Source: Conchocele bisecta (Eukaryota > Mollusca > Bivalvia > Lucinida > Thyasiridae). Taken from it: a stretch of 64,000 bases of DNA. The stretch spans positions 38,282,901 to 38,346,900 of the forward strand of contig CM055272.1 of assembly GCA_029237695.1 (NCBI GenBank), written 5' to 3'. A program made the translations under genes and the position numbers. Of this stretch, positions 44,424 through 56,713 are shown one piece after another. The notes beneath the pieces are model-generated. The model was not told where the DNA came from. It searched no databases and worked only from the letters and a program-made list of their open reading frames with translations. Each line of letters starts with the position of its first letter. The stretch's first letter is position 1.

Positions 44424-44880
44424 ACGCATTGGTTAAGGTTTATAGTCAAGCTTGTATATGGAATACTCCTGGGCCTACACAACCATACTTGGACAACTTC
44501 ATCTCATAGTGATGTACATCAATAATCCCTGACCTATATTTGACCTTGACCAACTTTTACCCTTGGATTACTTAGTTATTTCTCCTTGGTTAAGGTTTTT
44601 AGTCAAGCTTGTATATGGAATACTCCTGGGCCTACAGCAACCGTACTTGGAAAACTTCATCTCCTAGTGATGTACATCAATAACCCTTGACCTATATCTG
44701 GCATTGACCTACATTTAACCTTGAATTACTTAGTTAAATTCCCTTGGTTAAGGTCTTTAGTCAACCTTGGTTAAGATTTTTATGCGGGCCGCGGTCACCT
44801 TCTTTTTCAAGCTATGTGTACATCGACAATCCTCGTAGTCGAGCTATGCTGTTCTCCTACAGCTCTTGTTTTACATAAGT
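44290..44880. repeat. (GGCGTC)n-bearing dispersed repeat
   Basis: AGCTCGACTATTCTAAGAAT leads into about 13 GGCGTC hexamers (44343..44421). After them come two tandem ~160-bp blocks of GGTTAAGGTTTATAGTCAAG ... GTGATGTACATCAATAA, and an end CGAGCTATGCTGTTCTCCTA CAGCTCTTG. I believe such repeats are common in molluscan genomes, but that is memory, not a search. Confidence 0.85.
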
Positions 44881-45633
44881 TGGAAAACTGATATACACAT
44901 GTACGTATATTGCATTCTGTGATTTGATTCGTCTTAGTTATATTCATATATATGTATGTACCAAACGAAAATGCAAAACCAATATCTTCCCCGCTCTGGG
45001 GACGGTGTACATACGACGTGTGGGGTGGGTTTAGCCAGTTAAACATTACCGAAAATTAGGAGGCCAATAACCCCCATACCCCATACGCTAAATCAGTTAT
45101 GAATACAAAATAAAAAATATTATTTTTTCCGAGGCTCGAACTCACACAAAAGAAACACATTTCGAATGCATTTACTGAGCGAGCTACCATCTAAGCTGTA
45201 GGGACAATAATGCTAATGCTTGCGCAAGACTGGGCAATCAAATGAATCAACTATCGATACGTTGTACATTTATAAATGTGGCATTTATTGTTGTTTACAA
45301 TCACGTGTTTCAACAGTCAACCAGTTGGTAATTTAAATGATCTCCCAAGCTATCAGGAACATATATTTTCAAGCTCTAAATAAGGCGTCGATTCAAACTG
45401 GCTACAACCCTAAAAACCTAAAATAGACATCGTCCGCTGACCCCGTGACCTCATACGTCGAATGATCGCTAGTCAGAAATAGATAACTGGAAACACTTCG
45501 GCACTTTCAATGCTAGACTTTGGCCACTTCGACTCGACCTCTACTTGACATACAATGTAGTCATGGACACTTCCTCAGAACGGCAAAAACTACCCACACG
45601 TAGGTGATCATCGCATTAACAATATACATCTGT

Positions 45634-45869
45634 GGGCCGTTTCATTAAACTTCGTACGACTGAAATGTTCGTTGTTTCAAAATTATGATAGTCTGTAAAT
45701 TTCATATTAACAATGTTTTCTTGTAAGCAATTAATGGATTTACATGTATTGAGAATGCATATGCAGCCGATGTTCAATAAATGTAAATCCATAACATGAA
45801 ATTCCAAGACGATCATAAATTTACACTTACGAACATTTTAGTCATACGAAGTTTAGTGAAACGGGCCCC
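45634..45869. mobile_element. R3 element, copy 4 (complete)
   Basis: GGGCCGTTTCATTAAACTTC to GAAGTTTAGTGAAACGGGCC with the inner GTACGACTGAAATGTTCG and centre GAATGCATATGCAGCCGATG. Some decay in the left arm. Confidence 0.9.
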
Positions 45870-45905
45870 TGCTCTCAGTTGTATCTTAAAATAATTATGA
45901 CAGTG

Positions 45906-46060
45906 GATATATATATCTGTGATAGGAGAAATGGGGCCTATAGCTTTTGCAACCAGTGTAGATCCAAATCAGCCTGTGCATCCACACAGTCTGATCAGGA
46001 TCATCACTTGTTGCATTACATCAATGAAACATGTGCCATGCTACTAACAAGCAGAATACA
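45906..46060. mobile_element. R4 fragment
   Basis: ATATATCTGTGATAGGAGAA ATGGGGCCTATAGC, CCAAATCAGCCTGTGCATCC and CACAGTCTGATCAGGATCAT, then ATGAAACATGTGCCATGC. The right half is replaced by unrelated sequence. Confidence 0.78.
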
Positions 46061-46255
46061 AGGTGCATGATTACGTGGTTAGAACAACAGCAACAATTAT
46101 TGAAACTTCCAGAAGCGCATCCGATTCAAGGTACGTATTCATTCTTATTATGTAACGGATCTTGTTAAGCTACATTTTGGTGGTCTCGGTACTTCGGCCC
46201 TAACTTATGTCGTTTTTGCGAAGAATCGATTTACGTGTTTACTGTAATACTGAAA

Positions 46256-46465
46256 GAGCGCGTGACTGAGTGGTCTGAGGAATCGGACTGCTGATCTAAC
46301 GATCGTGGGTTCGAGCCTCACATAAGGCGTACGTTGTGTCCTTGAGTCAGACATTTTATCCCCACTGCTTCAGTCCACCCAGCTGTGAATGGGTACCGGC
46401 GAAATACCAGGACTCTCCATTGTATTTGGTTGTATGTACATGTACTTCTGAATAAATATAATAAT
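46256..46465 (+). mobile_element. tRNA-derived SINE
   Basis: A tRNA-like head (A box TGACTGAGTGG, B box GGGTTCGAGCC, about 46262..46322), then a body TCCTTGAGTCAGACATTTTA and CCACTGCTTCAGTCCACCCA GCTGTGAATGGGTACC, ending in TTCTGAATAAATATAAT. The body resembles conserved SINE cores shared by many marine invertebrates; I did not assign a named superfamily. Confidence 0.8.
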
Positions 46466-46774
46466 GCACAACGTTGCAATATCAATTAAGGGAAAACACA
46501 ATGAAATGGGCCGGAGAAACTGACGAAGTTTATATAAGCAAATGCTTATATCCAGTATCTAACACTGTATGTATGAACTCACACGGAAACCGATTATTCG
46601 CAAAAACGACATTAGTATGTGCCGAATACCCTAGACAACAAAATGCAGCTCATGAAGACGCGTTTGTTGCGCCATTTTTCATCAAAATCCGTTGCATATT
46701 ATGGAAACTACATGTATCAGATAATACTTAATTTGGAGTATGCACCTTGGTATAGATCAATAGCAGGTTATATG

Positions 46775-46853
46775 GGTTTGCTATTTGGTCAGGAACCACA
46801 CTGGTCACAAATCCCATAAGCCCAATTTCTCCAGTCACGTTCATATATAGTGT
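46775..46853. mobile_element. R4 fragment downstream of gene C
   Basis: TTTGCTATTTGGTCAGGAAC to CCAATTTCTCCAGTCACGTT. It ends about 85 bp beyond the gene C stop codon, as the R4 fragment beyond gene B does. Confidence 0.75.
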
Positions 46854-46938
46854 TAATGTGCTGATCACCACATATGTATACGCCAGTGAAGTCAAAATTC
46901 CAACAAAACAACATGTATTCCAACGTAATATTTCACGT

Positions 46939-49900
46939 CTAGCAGAGGTTGCGAAAGTAATGACTGTCCATGTAGATATGCAGCGTGGTAAATGTCCCCC
47001 ACTGGTCAAGGCACGTGGGTACTGGATCCAGGAACGCCTGTCGATTAAACATGGATGATAAAACCAGTTGGCAGTTATAAAACATTTGGCAACATGCTAT
47101 TATCACGATAATCAACGTTCCTAATTCCACATGTAAAATACACATATTACTCATGCAAATAGCAACAACGCCATCACTCAGCTAATCCCCCCGCCGGCAA
47201 CATTGATAATAAAATAAGATGAGCTTTCTCAATGGACATTGGCCTTGGGTGTTCGGACATGACGTGCTTGCAAAACAATGCATCATCCGTCGACTAACAT
47301 TGTGGCTAAATACTATTAACATCGGTGAAGGGGCTAAGAATTTATTGTGGAAAAAACTGTAGCGCATTTGCCTTACACACGAGATGAAGATACGTCATCA
47401 GTGAACTTGACATTTGATGTTCAGACGTAGATGTTCAAACTTGACCTTTGATGTTCAGTAGCCTATTTCATCAACATTGCAAAGTATACTTTAGTAGCAA
47501 AGTATACTTTGAGGGAGAAATTTTCATTTTTTTTAAAAATGTATTAATTTTTATTATACTGAATTTATTACATTATCACAGCCATTTAATGGCTGTGATA
47601 ATGTAATAAATTCAGTATAATAATTCTACATACTTTTAATCATAAAATGTATGCATTTGTTAGTTCTATATGAAATAATGCATTTCAGGAAAAATAAATG
47701 ATTACTCCCTCAAAATATACTTTGCTAGTAAAGTATACTTTGCAATGTTGATGAAATAGGCTACAGATGTAGTATGTATGCAAAATAAAGCAACATCCTT
47801 AGACACACATTGTAGCCAGAGATGATCAGAGTCGGTTAAGTAGTTCGCAAGCTACAGTGGAACCAGTCTAATCCGGACAGAGAAAAAAGTGAATGGTGCT
47901 TAATTTTGATAGGATTAATTGCCCTTTATCTCCGATGATACCGCCTGTTCATGATCACAAAGCATCCACGCGTGTGTGACAAACCGGTCATAAACAAAAC
48001 ACAGAATAGGTGAGACAGGTAAATATACCCGTGCCAGTATTCCTTTTCAATATTGATTTTGAGATTTGTCATCAAGTTTTATGTAGTCGAGGGGGTAGAG
48101 TGACGGATATCAATGCCGTAGATAGTGAGTTCAAATACATATATATTGATTTGTTTATATTTTATTATATATTTCTTTTTTATGTGTGTTGCTCTTACAC
48201 ATTAGATTAACTAAGCATGAGATAGATTACATATAGAACGTTAGTCTCACTTTGAAGAAAACTAATAACGAAATGCGTGTGTACATGAAGTATCTGGAGT
48301 TTGTGCGTTTTGTGAGGTTCGAACTCTCGACCAGATAAAATGAACAAAAGTTCTGCTAACGTATGGATATTCTGCCGCTTCGATACCACTGAGCCTCACT
48401 ACATGTCTATTTTGTGCACCAAGATACACTATTATATTCACAGGCATGCACATTATCATGTAGTTATTATACACGAAAACGAGGCTATGATATAATAATC
48501 CAGATGAGCCGGCTCGTGACGAGCCGTCTCATCAGGATCTGCACTTTTTGCAAGTAATTTTCCTAATTTTGAGAACAAAATCACCCCATGTTCATAATTG
48601 GATTGGTGTGAAAATAAGTTTGTTATGATTGGATTGGTTGCAAAATTAACTTAGGGGTGAAGGGGTTAATCTACCGAGATCTGTCCGTGGATGTGCACAA
48701 AAAATGTTGGCCCATCGCGCCGTCGCTAACGCTTACGTGTGCCCTCTATACATACATGTATATACTCATTTAGTAATATTTATTTTTACTGATATTGACT
48801 CGCGGCGGTATCAGGCTATTTTCATATGCAAATGAGGCATGCTATTGTTTAATTATTTACACTAATTAAATGCGTCACCTGAAAAAAATAATATTTTCGG
48901 CAGATTATAAAGTATGATCACTACACATCAAAAAATAAATACAGTAACAGAGAATACATAGTAATGTCCGTTAATTTGTAAGGCAAACACGGTTATAGCC
49001 CCTGATATCAATGTGCATATTTACGTCTGATATAAAATGTATAATACTGCCAATCAATACTTAGGGTAATGGTGAGTGTATGCTTATTTTGCCAGAACAT
49101 GTCTCTGATGATGTCTCTGATATAAATAATATTTATCACGCCTCATGTGCATATGAAAATAGCCTGATACTTCCGCGCGTCACTATCAGTAGAATACATA
49201 TTACTAAATGATTATATCTGTATAGCGGGTACTCGTAATTTTTAGAACTGGTAGAATAGTGACACAATTATACACTTAATTAATTCCTATAAAGAACATT
49301 TTGTACCTACTGAGTGGGCATGTACCTTTAATGTGCACCGATCTTAGAGTCCCAGTAAGTATTCACTGACAAGTGCTCACACTCCAAAATACCAAAATAC
49401 GTTAATATTGTGCTTGAAGTCAAGCAGCTTGAGTGAATCCGCTTGACCTGTGCTACAGCTCAGGCTAGGCCAATTAAACTGCCTTAACATGAAAACGTTG
49501 TGAAAGGGATTTCACATTCCTTATTCGTTTGACGTTGCCCTTCTTATCCCTGTGATGAATTTAATTAGTTTGTAGACGAATATGGCGAATTTGACTATAC
49601 TATAGTATTTCTGGAATGACGGGCGTTATGGAAACATACCGAATACGACCCTTGTATTGGATGCTCTAAGATGCCGGATTCCTCAATATTGAGCCCGAAC
49701 GCCCAGCCGAAACCGTTTAGAACACCGTCATTGTAGAGAAGGAATACAGGGAAAAACGTATCACAGCTCATCGACGTCGATATGTTATACCAGTAATGCA
49801 CACCTACAAAATAAAGTATATTATGTTGCACGTAGTCATGTTACATGCAAACCAGAAGTACACATTATGTAAAATAAACATACGTTTTATGTTATACAGT

Positions 49901-52900
49901 AATGTACACTTCCAACTTATATAAGTGTAATATGTATCAGGTTGTCATATACTACATGCATATCGGAATTTCACATCAATACCATGACTACAGTACCTAC
50001 AACTGGGTACAGTCCTTCGAGGTTCCACTAATGCTATGTTTAGAAACTAAGTTCATGTTATTTTCCATATATTTCCAATACAACTCCTTTGATGGTCACG
50101 CTACAGCAACTGACATAATTACATTATTGATCGAATACTTATATTACTATGTCGGGCGATATAGTCAAAATAATCCGCTGCATTTATAAACCAGTCATAT
50201 AACTATATATTCACTTAAATTAACTTCGATGCCACCGTCAGCGTCACTATTGGTGGAGTTTGTCGCCTAAACGCCACTTTGCTTAGTTTAAACTCTGCAA
50301 CATGAACGTGTACCGACAAATTCCGTCAGTTCTGACGTCACGCCGGGATTTGACTACATCAAGTTACTCATGATTTGACATTTTCATTAACCTATTTATA
50401 AGACTGATTTAAACTAGTAAAATGCAATATTTATATAGTGGTATTATCACCGAATGCATACCCATAGTTCTGAAGCACTTGCTCTTTGTCCACATAGTCT
50501 TGTCGGCATCAGATTGCAGGTGCGGTATCCTCGTGGAGTCCGCTACCGGGTCCGTACCGTTCTGGATCCAGATACCCGTACCTGTGCCCTGAGTATTGAA
50601 GTCCGCCTCAGATCGCCCCGTTGTGCAAATCGTTGCTTTGAAAAAATGATTTCGAACACACATAACGCGATATTTCTCATTACAAAACCTACGTTAGTGG
50701 CAGCTGTAAATGTATTGCAGTATTTGAAATGTACCAAATACAGTAACACATATATATTACAATATAACTAACTACATTGTAACGTCAGCGAATGTGCATT
50801 AGTGATGCATTGATACAACTAAGCATACACACACACAACTCATATGAGTAGCTGGTATATGCATACATGTAGCACGTTTGTTTTATCATATTTCGGTAGC
50901 TACATGCAATAACATGTACATGTAAGATAAAATAGACTATACAACATATATTAAATATTCAAAACTTAAAATCACGAAGCAAATGCAAAGAAACGTTATT
51001 TCTAGAGCAAGTAGAAGTACCACTATATGAGATGCAATGGACTCAAAGTGTATATTTTGCTCACCTGATATGAAAGGTCATTGAGCATTTTATGCACATT
51101 CAAATGTATCATGGCATTTTTGCAGCTTGAAATAATAATAACCGTACCAACCTGTTATATTTCTTTTTTACAGGATGTGAAAAAGTCTTTAACACCGTCT
51201 CATTGTTGTATATATTGTATGAAGTTGTGTTTCTTTTATGTGCTACATGTATCATAGAATACTGACGAATTAAATTGGACCTTTCTGCTTGGATATACTT
51301 ATAGAGATGCCACACTCCAACATGCCACGCACGTAATAGATCGTACTATATATGAGAAACGACCGCAGTAATGTCCGTTTATATATGCCTACCGACTGGA
51401 TAAAACATGTTACGACATTTGTAACACTGGTAGATATTGACCCTATTCAGGGTCACACAAACTGACAGTGAAATAACCGTTGTGATGGTGGAAGTAATGC
51501 TACTTCATTGCCAAAATTGCGAAATTCGTAGGCTCTGCGCAGACTGCGCGATAGTGCCGGCTACGCAAGCTCTCCTTTAGCAGCTGATGCGACACTTTAT
51601 ATTTTCTATACCTGGATCGACGAAGTAGGCGGTGATGACGAAATCGTTGTCGTCTAGCACCATGGGATGGGGCGTAATGTTAGAGGTGGGGTAGTGATTA
51701 TGGTTGTCGGGGTAGTCTTTTGAGAACTGGAATCATATATGTTGAATTAGACATGACATTTCATTTACATACATAAACTAAATCAATAATAAATAATCAG
51801 TAGTCTAGCTAAATGCACTTTGAGGGATTAATTTTAAATTAACACATGCATTAGTTAATAATTGTATTGATCACATGCAAATATCGTTATGGCGTGCTGT
51901 AACCCATTTGAGAAAAGTGCAAATGCTTGCTAAATATTTGATGATAACTTTATGATGTGGCATATTTATATCTTCAACTGTGTATAATTGTGCCAGAATC
52001 GTTTCTTAAATGTCATATCAAATGGAAGTTCGTTTGATATCCTCTATCAATTGAAAGAAGGAATTTTCCAATCGACACAGTGGCTGTTATAATAAATGCA
52101 ATATGCGTATGCACAATTTGAATAATCAATTGTACGCACACGTTTTTATTTATGCGGCATAATTCATTTCAGTACACGTAAACTCCCTGAAATTGCATTT
52201 ACCAATTTTGGAAAATATGTCTACATAAAGGTATTTCACAAGGAGAACCGCGAGCCTCATAACCACAGGATAAAATGTTCCATCACAGAACGAACAACTT
52301 GTAAATTCCACAACCCAGTCATCCAAATGAGATATTTCGATGTTTACATCTGTTTTCATGTTTTATCACTCTTATATACTCATTTATATAAATATACTAT
52401 TTATTACATACAATGGACATTCGCAGTGTAATGTCATATTGCATTCAAATCACAATAACGTAGTGTGTTATATACGCAAATAGGAAAACACATTTGGTGA
52501 TCAGTGCAGGTTTTATGTATCACGATGTTCTTATGAAATGAATATAATCTAACTGTTGTATTGATTTACTATGATTTGTATTGTAAACTCATTAACCAAC
52601 TTCTCGTATCATATTAAAGCATTACTCATGCAAAAAATTATATATAAACCAGGTCGAATATACGGTTGCATCACAAATTAGTGACACCATACACATTATT
52701 CCTTAAAAATGTAATAATCATAAATCCGAATATCTTCCAAAGGGCACAAACACGTTTATCATAGTCACATCAGAAAGATGCAAATAATGTATGGACATGT
52801 AACAATATATATATAAAACATGATACATACCATTAATTATGTATATAAAATGTTGTTTTCATATGATTGCTATAACAACATTAATATATGTTGCTATGAC

Positions 52901-55900
52901 AAATACGTACAGCAGCTTGTATCCCGGCTATGTATCCGTTCACGTCATAAAGCAAGATGACGGCCTTGTCGTTATTTCTGATGAAACGCTTTCCCTTGAA
53001 ATGTGGATTGCCTGGAACCAATAAAATTATGAAATTCGTGAAGTGTTAATGTTTCATGTTTGATATTAACCTTTAGACGTTACATTGATTCGAGAATCGT
53101 CAATATTTCGTAACAATGACGTCAATAAGACGTAAAAGATCAACGTTCGAGCACACATATGGGAAAAATATATAAAATTGCCAGCTTTGAACATCATTTA
53201 CAAACCATATCACACATGTACACGGTAAACGCCGTATATGTTTGAAAAAATATCGAAATAACGTTATTTCCCATATATCATATCATTTAGACCTGGGGAA
53301 CAGTCGCAATTATAGTGTCCACTGACCTTCTCAATGCTATAGTACGTGTTTCCATGTGTTACAATGGTGTTCTTGTCAACCAACACTATTCGTTATTCAT
53401 TTTGAATATGTTCAATGGGGCATTAGTGGCACTTACACATTTGTCAACGTTTGTTAATATATTGTTTCCGCCTATTCTTCGGGACAATACTTCCCTGGTC
53501 ATGGAACATATAGTCTTGCCGTGCTGACGCTGAACTGTGTATCCGTACAGTGATTACTATTTCCAATGCACTAGGACGTATGCATATACATTGGAACCGC
53601 TCTAAACGGACTCCCCAGGGTGTCCGTTATAGAGATGTTCCACTGTAAATCAGGGATCTGACCACTCAAAAACTTGGTTCGGTTCTTTGCGATCACGAAC
53701 AGACAGTGCCATCGGCGATAAAAAACAGTGAAACCCATCAAGATTAACCACACATGGGTGCAAAGGGTATCCGGTTAGAGAGGTTCCACTGTACATTTAT
53801 CAGCTAGTGTGTGCATGCCATTGTTTTCTATCTAACTTGGTCATACAACATTAACACTGTTTGAAATGACAATATCTCACCAACGCCAACATAATCAACG
53901 GATGCCGGAAAGATACTCACTGTCACAGCTGGCTCCGGATACCATCTCCATCCAACCATCGTCCTGGGCGTCAGTCTGTATCCTGGGCTGGGAGATAAAC
54001 GATGTGAATGGGTTGATGCCCCATGTCACTGAAATGGAATATATATTGAAAATAGCAGGCTGGTTAATCAGATCAGTGGAAGAGGATATCGTGCACCCCA
54101 CATACATAAACATTTAATCAGCAGTCGCTAGATGAGAACATAATGCGTAGAACATGGTGAGCTATGCTACTAAGCTGACAAATTGTCCCATGTATCAGTT
54201 GTATTTATAAAAATTAGTGACGGCATTGTTGATTTATCTATTTGGCACTATATCTAAAATAGTGAGATAAATAGACAGAGACCCATGTCTAGTCCCATGT
54301 GTTGAGTGTTAGTTGTCCTAGTAAATAATTATATTTGAAATCATCATATGTATCCATTGCGTTGTATTATGCCAATTAGCTCCGCCTTTACTGAAACAAA
54401 TAGTAGGCCAGATAAATTACTAGGCCTGATAAATAGTAATACATGTACACTGTTATTAAAGTCGAAAACCCAATTCATGCAATACAGAATGTTTAACCTT
54501 GTTTCAACGCAGTGACGATATGATACAGACCACCACATTTTTGACATTATCAGTCCACAGCATGTCCAAGTCGAACACTTACCTTTAAGATCGTTCCAGT
54601 CAGAATCTGGAATAAAATGAAATTACATTACTTTAATATAAATTATAGTAAGGCGTTATATATAGTTGAACCTTCTGGGAATTCCATTGCAGTTATTATG
54701 CAACCTGTATGTGTCATGTTTGGAGAGGTTCCACTGTATTTACTGTATTAAAGGGAATGTGTCGCAGATGTATCTCAGATACTCACTATAAGGTTCGACC
54801 AAGTCCATCCGTAAGTAAACGTGTGCCGTAGCACGAGGTAACTGTTTGAGCGCCAAGGCCGTAGGTCGCGGGTTCAAACAGTTCCCGAATGTCACGGCGA
54901 ACGTTTACCCACGGGTGGATATGGTCGAACGTTATTGTTACAATTCCGTCAGAAATATCATGCAATTTGAGCATATATGCAGTTCTTTCGGTACATTGAC
55001 AATCTGCTCCATTCAAACAGCTGATGTACACACACATGTTCCAGGGTCGCAGTACACGTCGCGTGATGCAGCCGCATCAATTAAAATATTTCAGTGCCAG
55101 CGTTGTGAACTAGTGTGTTGACGTAATGGCGCGTTCTAGTAACGGCATGAGACACATGCATTACGTAGGTGTTGGCTTTGCCCCGGAATGAGCATTGTCT
55201 ACAGCCATGGTCAAACAGGACGCACTGTACGTTCGAACACGACTGTGAGCGGTGTCAAACAACGGCAATCATGTAACAATGTGTGGCTTGACACTGAAGC
55301 TGACCTATATCAACCAATCCACCATTTTAGTTGATCGAATTCCTGAAGTCTTGCTATATATGCAAGTATAATCATCATAAACTGAGATGAACGGGGTAGT
55401 TGCGAACGGTAAAAGAGCTCTTGCCTACGGACGGTACGGGAGTAGATTGCAAGAATTACCGTTCGCAACTTATAAACGTGGGAGGTGATTTTAAACAATG
55501 ATAAATTGGGAAGAAAATGATGTTACACAGTTCCGCTATACACGTACCAAGAACACAAAGAAAAAATTGTTTTGTTGTGATATGTTCATACAATATCATA
55601 ACTAGAAAGAAAGTTCCATTGTTTAAGTAACATATATTGTTTAAGCTATATATAAATATAATACAAATAAAATTAAGTACATTTGTAGTAAATTTCAATT
55701 GCAGAAAAACTTGTGTTCACAACACTACTGTCTGTTTCACGTTAACCTGCCCAACTTTTACACCTATTTAAACACCCTAAGACTCTTATTATTTGGCATA
55801 AAATCATTTTTCAGCAAAATTTAGCAATGAGCCATCTTTTTATTTTTTTAAATTCGGTCCTATGATGAAGTAATAGCCATAAATCAAGAATTGAATGCAG

Positions 55901-56713
55901 GGCTGCAATGTTAAAATGTCACGTGCGATCAGATTTTCAACATTTTTCTAGCATCGAACTGCTTGCTGGATTTCATCATTAAAAACAAGACACTAACCTT
56001 GTATTTATGAGAGCAAATCTTGCCAGGTTGAAAAATAAAGGAATCGAGCCTCAATTTCTCGGTGTTCGTACAAGAATTACAGAAGAAAATGCCGAGAATT
56101 TGGTCAAAATACAACATGATGTCATCATCATCTGCTACATCTTTCGTATCCATTGACAACGCCAAGCTGAGGTTGGCACGCTGTTCCTACCACGCAAAAT
56201 TAATTGCACATATCCTCGCACATCGACACCGGTGTAAATCTATATTCTCTAATGGTATGACTTGGGAACACCATATATACGTCATTTCCAGCGGAAGTAT
56301 ATAGTCACTCCCTGTGAGCCAGTTTCGTTGCCGGACGAATTTCCGGCGGACAACTTGGTTTACTAAATGCTGATTGGTTGGTGAAGGTCACGAGTTTAAT
56401 CGAATCAAGTTCGTTAGCATTCACAATTTACAATACATTAGGACGTATTAGCAATAGTATCAGATCGACTTGGAACCTTATGGATGAATGATATTCGCTA
56501 AATATATGAAGATTAAATGATTAATTGATATATTTTAATGCAAATTGTTTAAATTATATGCCAGAAAATGATGTTAATAAACAAATGTAAGGGGGTAGGT
56601 GGGGTAAGACATGTTTAGGACTTACGATTGGCACTGAAGAAGCTGCCAAAACCAAATGCTTGACTACCAACAGCTGCTCCAAGAATTCCTAGCACGATGC
56701 ATTGCCACGTCAT
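46939..56713 (-). CDS. Secreted protein of unrecognised family, paralogue C (intact)
   Basis: Coding exons, 5' to 3' on the minus strand: 56713..56626, 54606..54583, 54028..53921, 53011..52911, 51726..51612, 50635..50462, 49803..49640 and 47037..46939 (TAG). Lengths are identical to gene B, giving 290 residues. Signal peptide MTWQCIVLGILGAAVGSQA; microexon SDWNDLK; then VTWGINPFTSF, NPHFKGKRFIRNNDK, NGYIAGIQ, NHYPTSNITPHPMVLDDND, GTGIWIQNGTDPVADSTRI, NGFGWAFG and a C-terminal MDSHYFRNLC. The six extracellular cysteines of A and B are kept, plus one inside the signal. Sites NIT, NGT and NIS can be N-glycosylated. It is closer to B than to A. B and C are head to tail, as expected from unequal crossing-over. 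Function not recognised. Confidence 0.92.
47458..47764. mobile_element. R1 element, copy 9 (complete)
   Basis: GTAGCCTATTTCATCAACAT to ATGTTGATGAAATAGGCTAC, nearly the same as copy 3 at 19701 over its whole length, so both moved relatively recently. In the last intron of gene C. Confidence 0.93.
48502..48690. repeat. Dispersed repeat, CCGGCTCGTGACGAGCCG family
   Basis: ATCCAGATGAGCCGGCTCGT, GAGCCGTCTCATCAGGATCT, TTTGCAAGTAATTTTCCTAA, CCCATGTTCATAATTGGATT and GGGGTGAAGGGGTTAATC: closest to the copy at 42107. Confidence 0.82.
48770..49345. mobile_element. Long-arm inverted-repeat element, TGAGTGGGCATGTACCTTTAA end
   Basis: TTACTGATATTGACTCGCGG ... ATCAGGCTATTTTCATATGC at the left is inverted as GCATATGAAAATAGCCTGAT ... 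CGCGTCACTATCAGTAG near 49150. It ends CTGAGTGGGCATGTACCTTT. The outer left end seen in the relative at 63055 is missing. Confidence 0.8.
53585..53795. repeat. Repeat with satellite-like ends
   Basis: ATTGGAACCGCTCTAAACGG ACTCCCCAGGGTGTCCGTTATAG and GAGATGTTCCACTGTA form a palindrome (53590..53647); a second end, ATCCGGTTAGAGAGGTTCCA CTGTAC, lies at 53770. Same end type as the satellite at the window start. Confidence 0.7.
54790..54945. repeat. Palindromic element with TTCGACCAAGTCCATCCG end
   Basis: GGTTCGACCAAGTCCATCCG ... AACTGTTTGAGCGCC is answered by GGGTTCAAACAGTTCCCGAA ... GTGGATATGGTCGAAC. GGTCGCGGGTTCAAAC resembles a B box. A related copy spans the N gap (37922..38535). Confidence 0.75.
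55998..56153 (-). CDS. Orphan exon-like frame in gene C intron 1
   Basis: ATG at 56153 opens 52 codons that end in a canonical donor (AAG|GTTAGT at 55998..55992). The peptide begins MDTKDVADDDDIMLYFDQIL and continues with GIFFCNSCTNTEKLRL. It is acidic at the N-terminus with a CNSC pair. Upstream on the same strand are ACTTCCGC and TGACGTA words that could be promoter sites. No following exon was found, and it lies within gene C on the same strand. It may be a captured first exon, a small real gene or chance. Confidence 0.25.

Larger units (their letters stand above)
41053..46938. other. Region between genes B and C
   Basis: No supported coding exon. Contains R3 and R4 elements, a SINE, a (GGCGTC)n-bearing repeat and AT-rich unique sequence. 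A few weak tRNA-like stretches (near 44105 on plus, 45125 on minus) look like decayed SINE heads. Confidence 0.7.
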
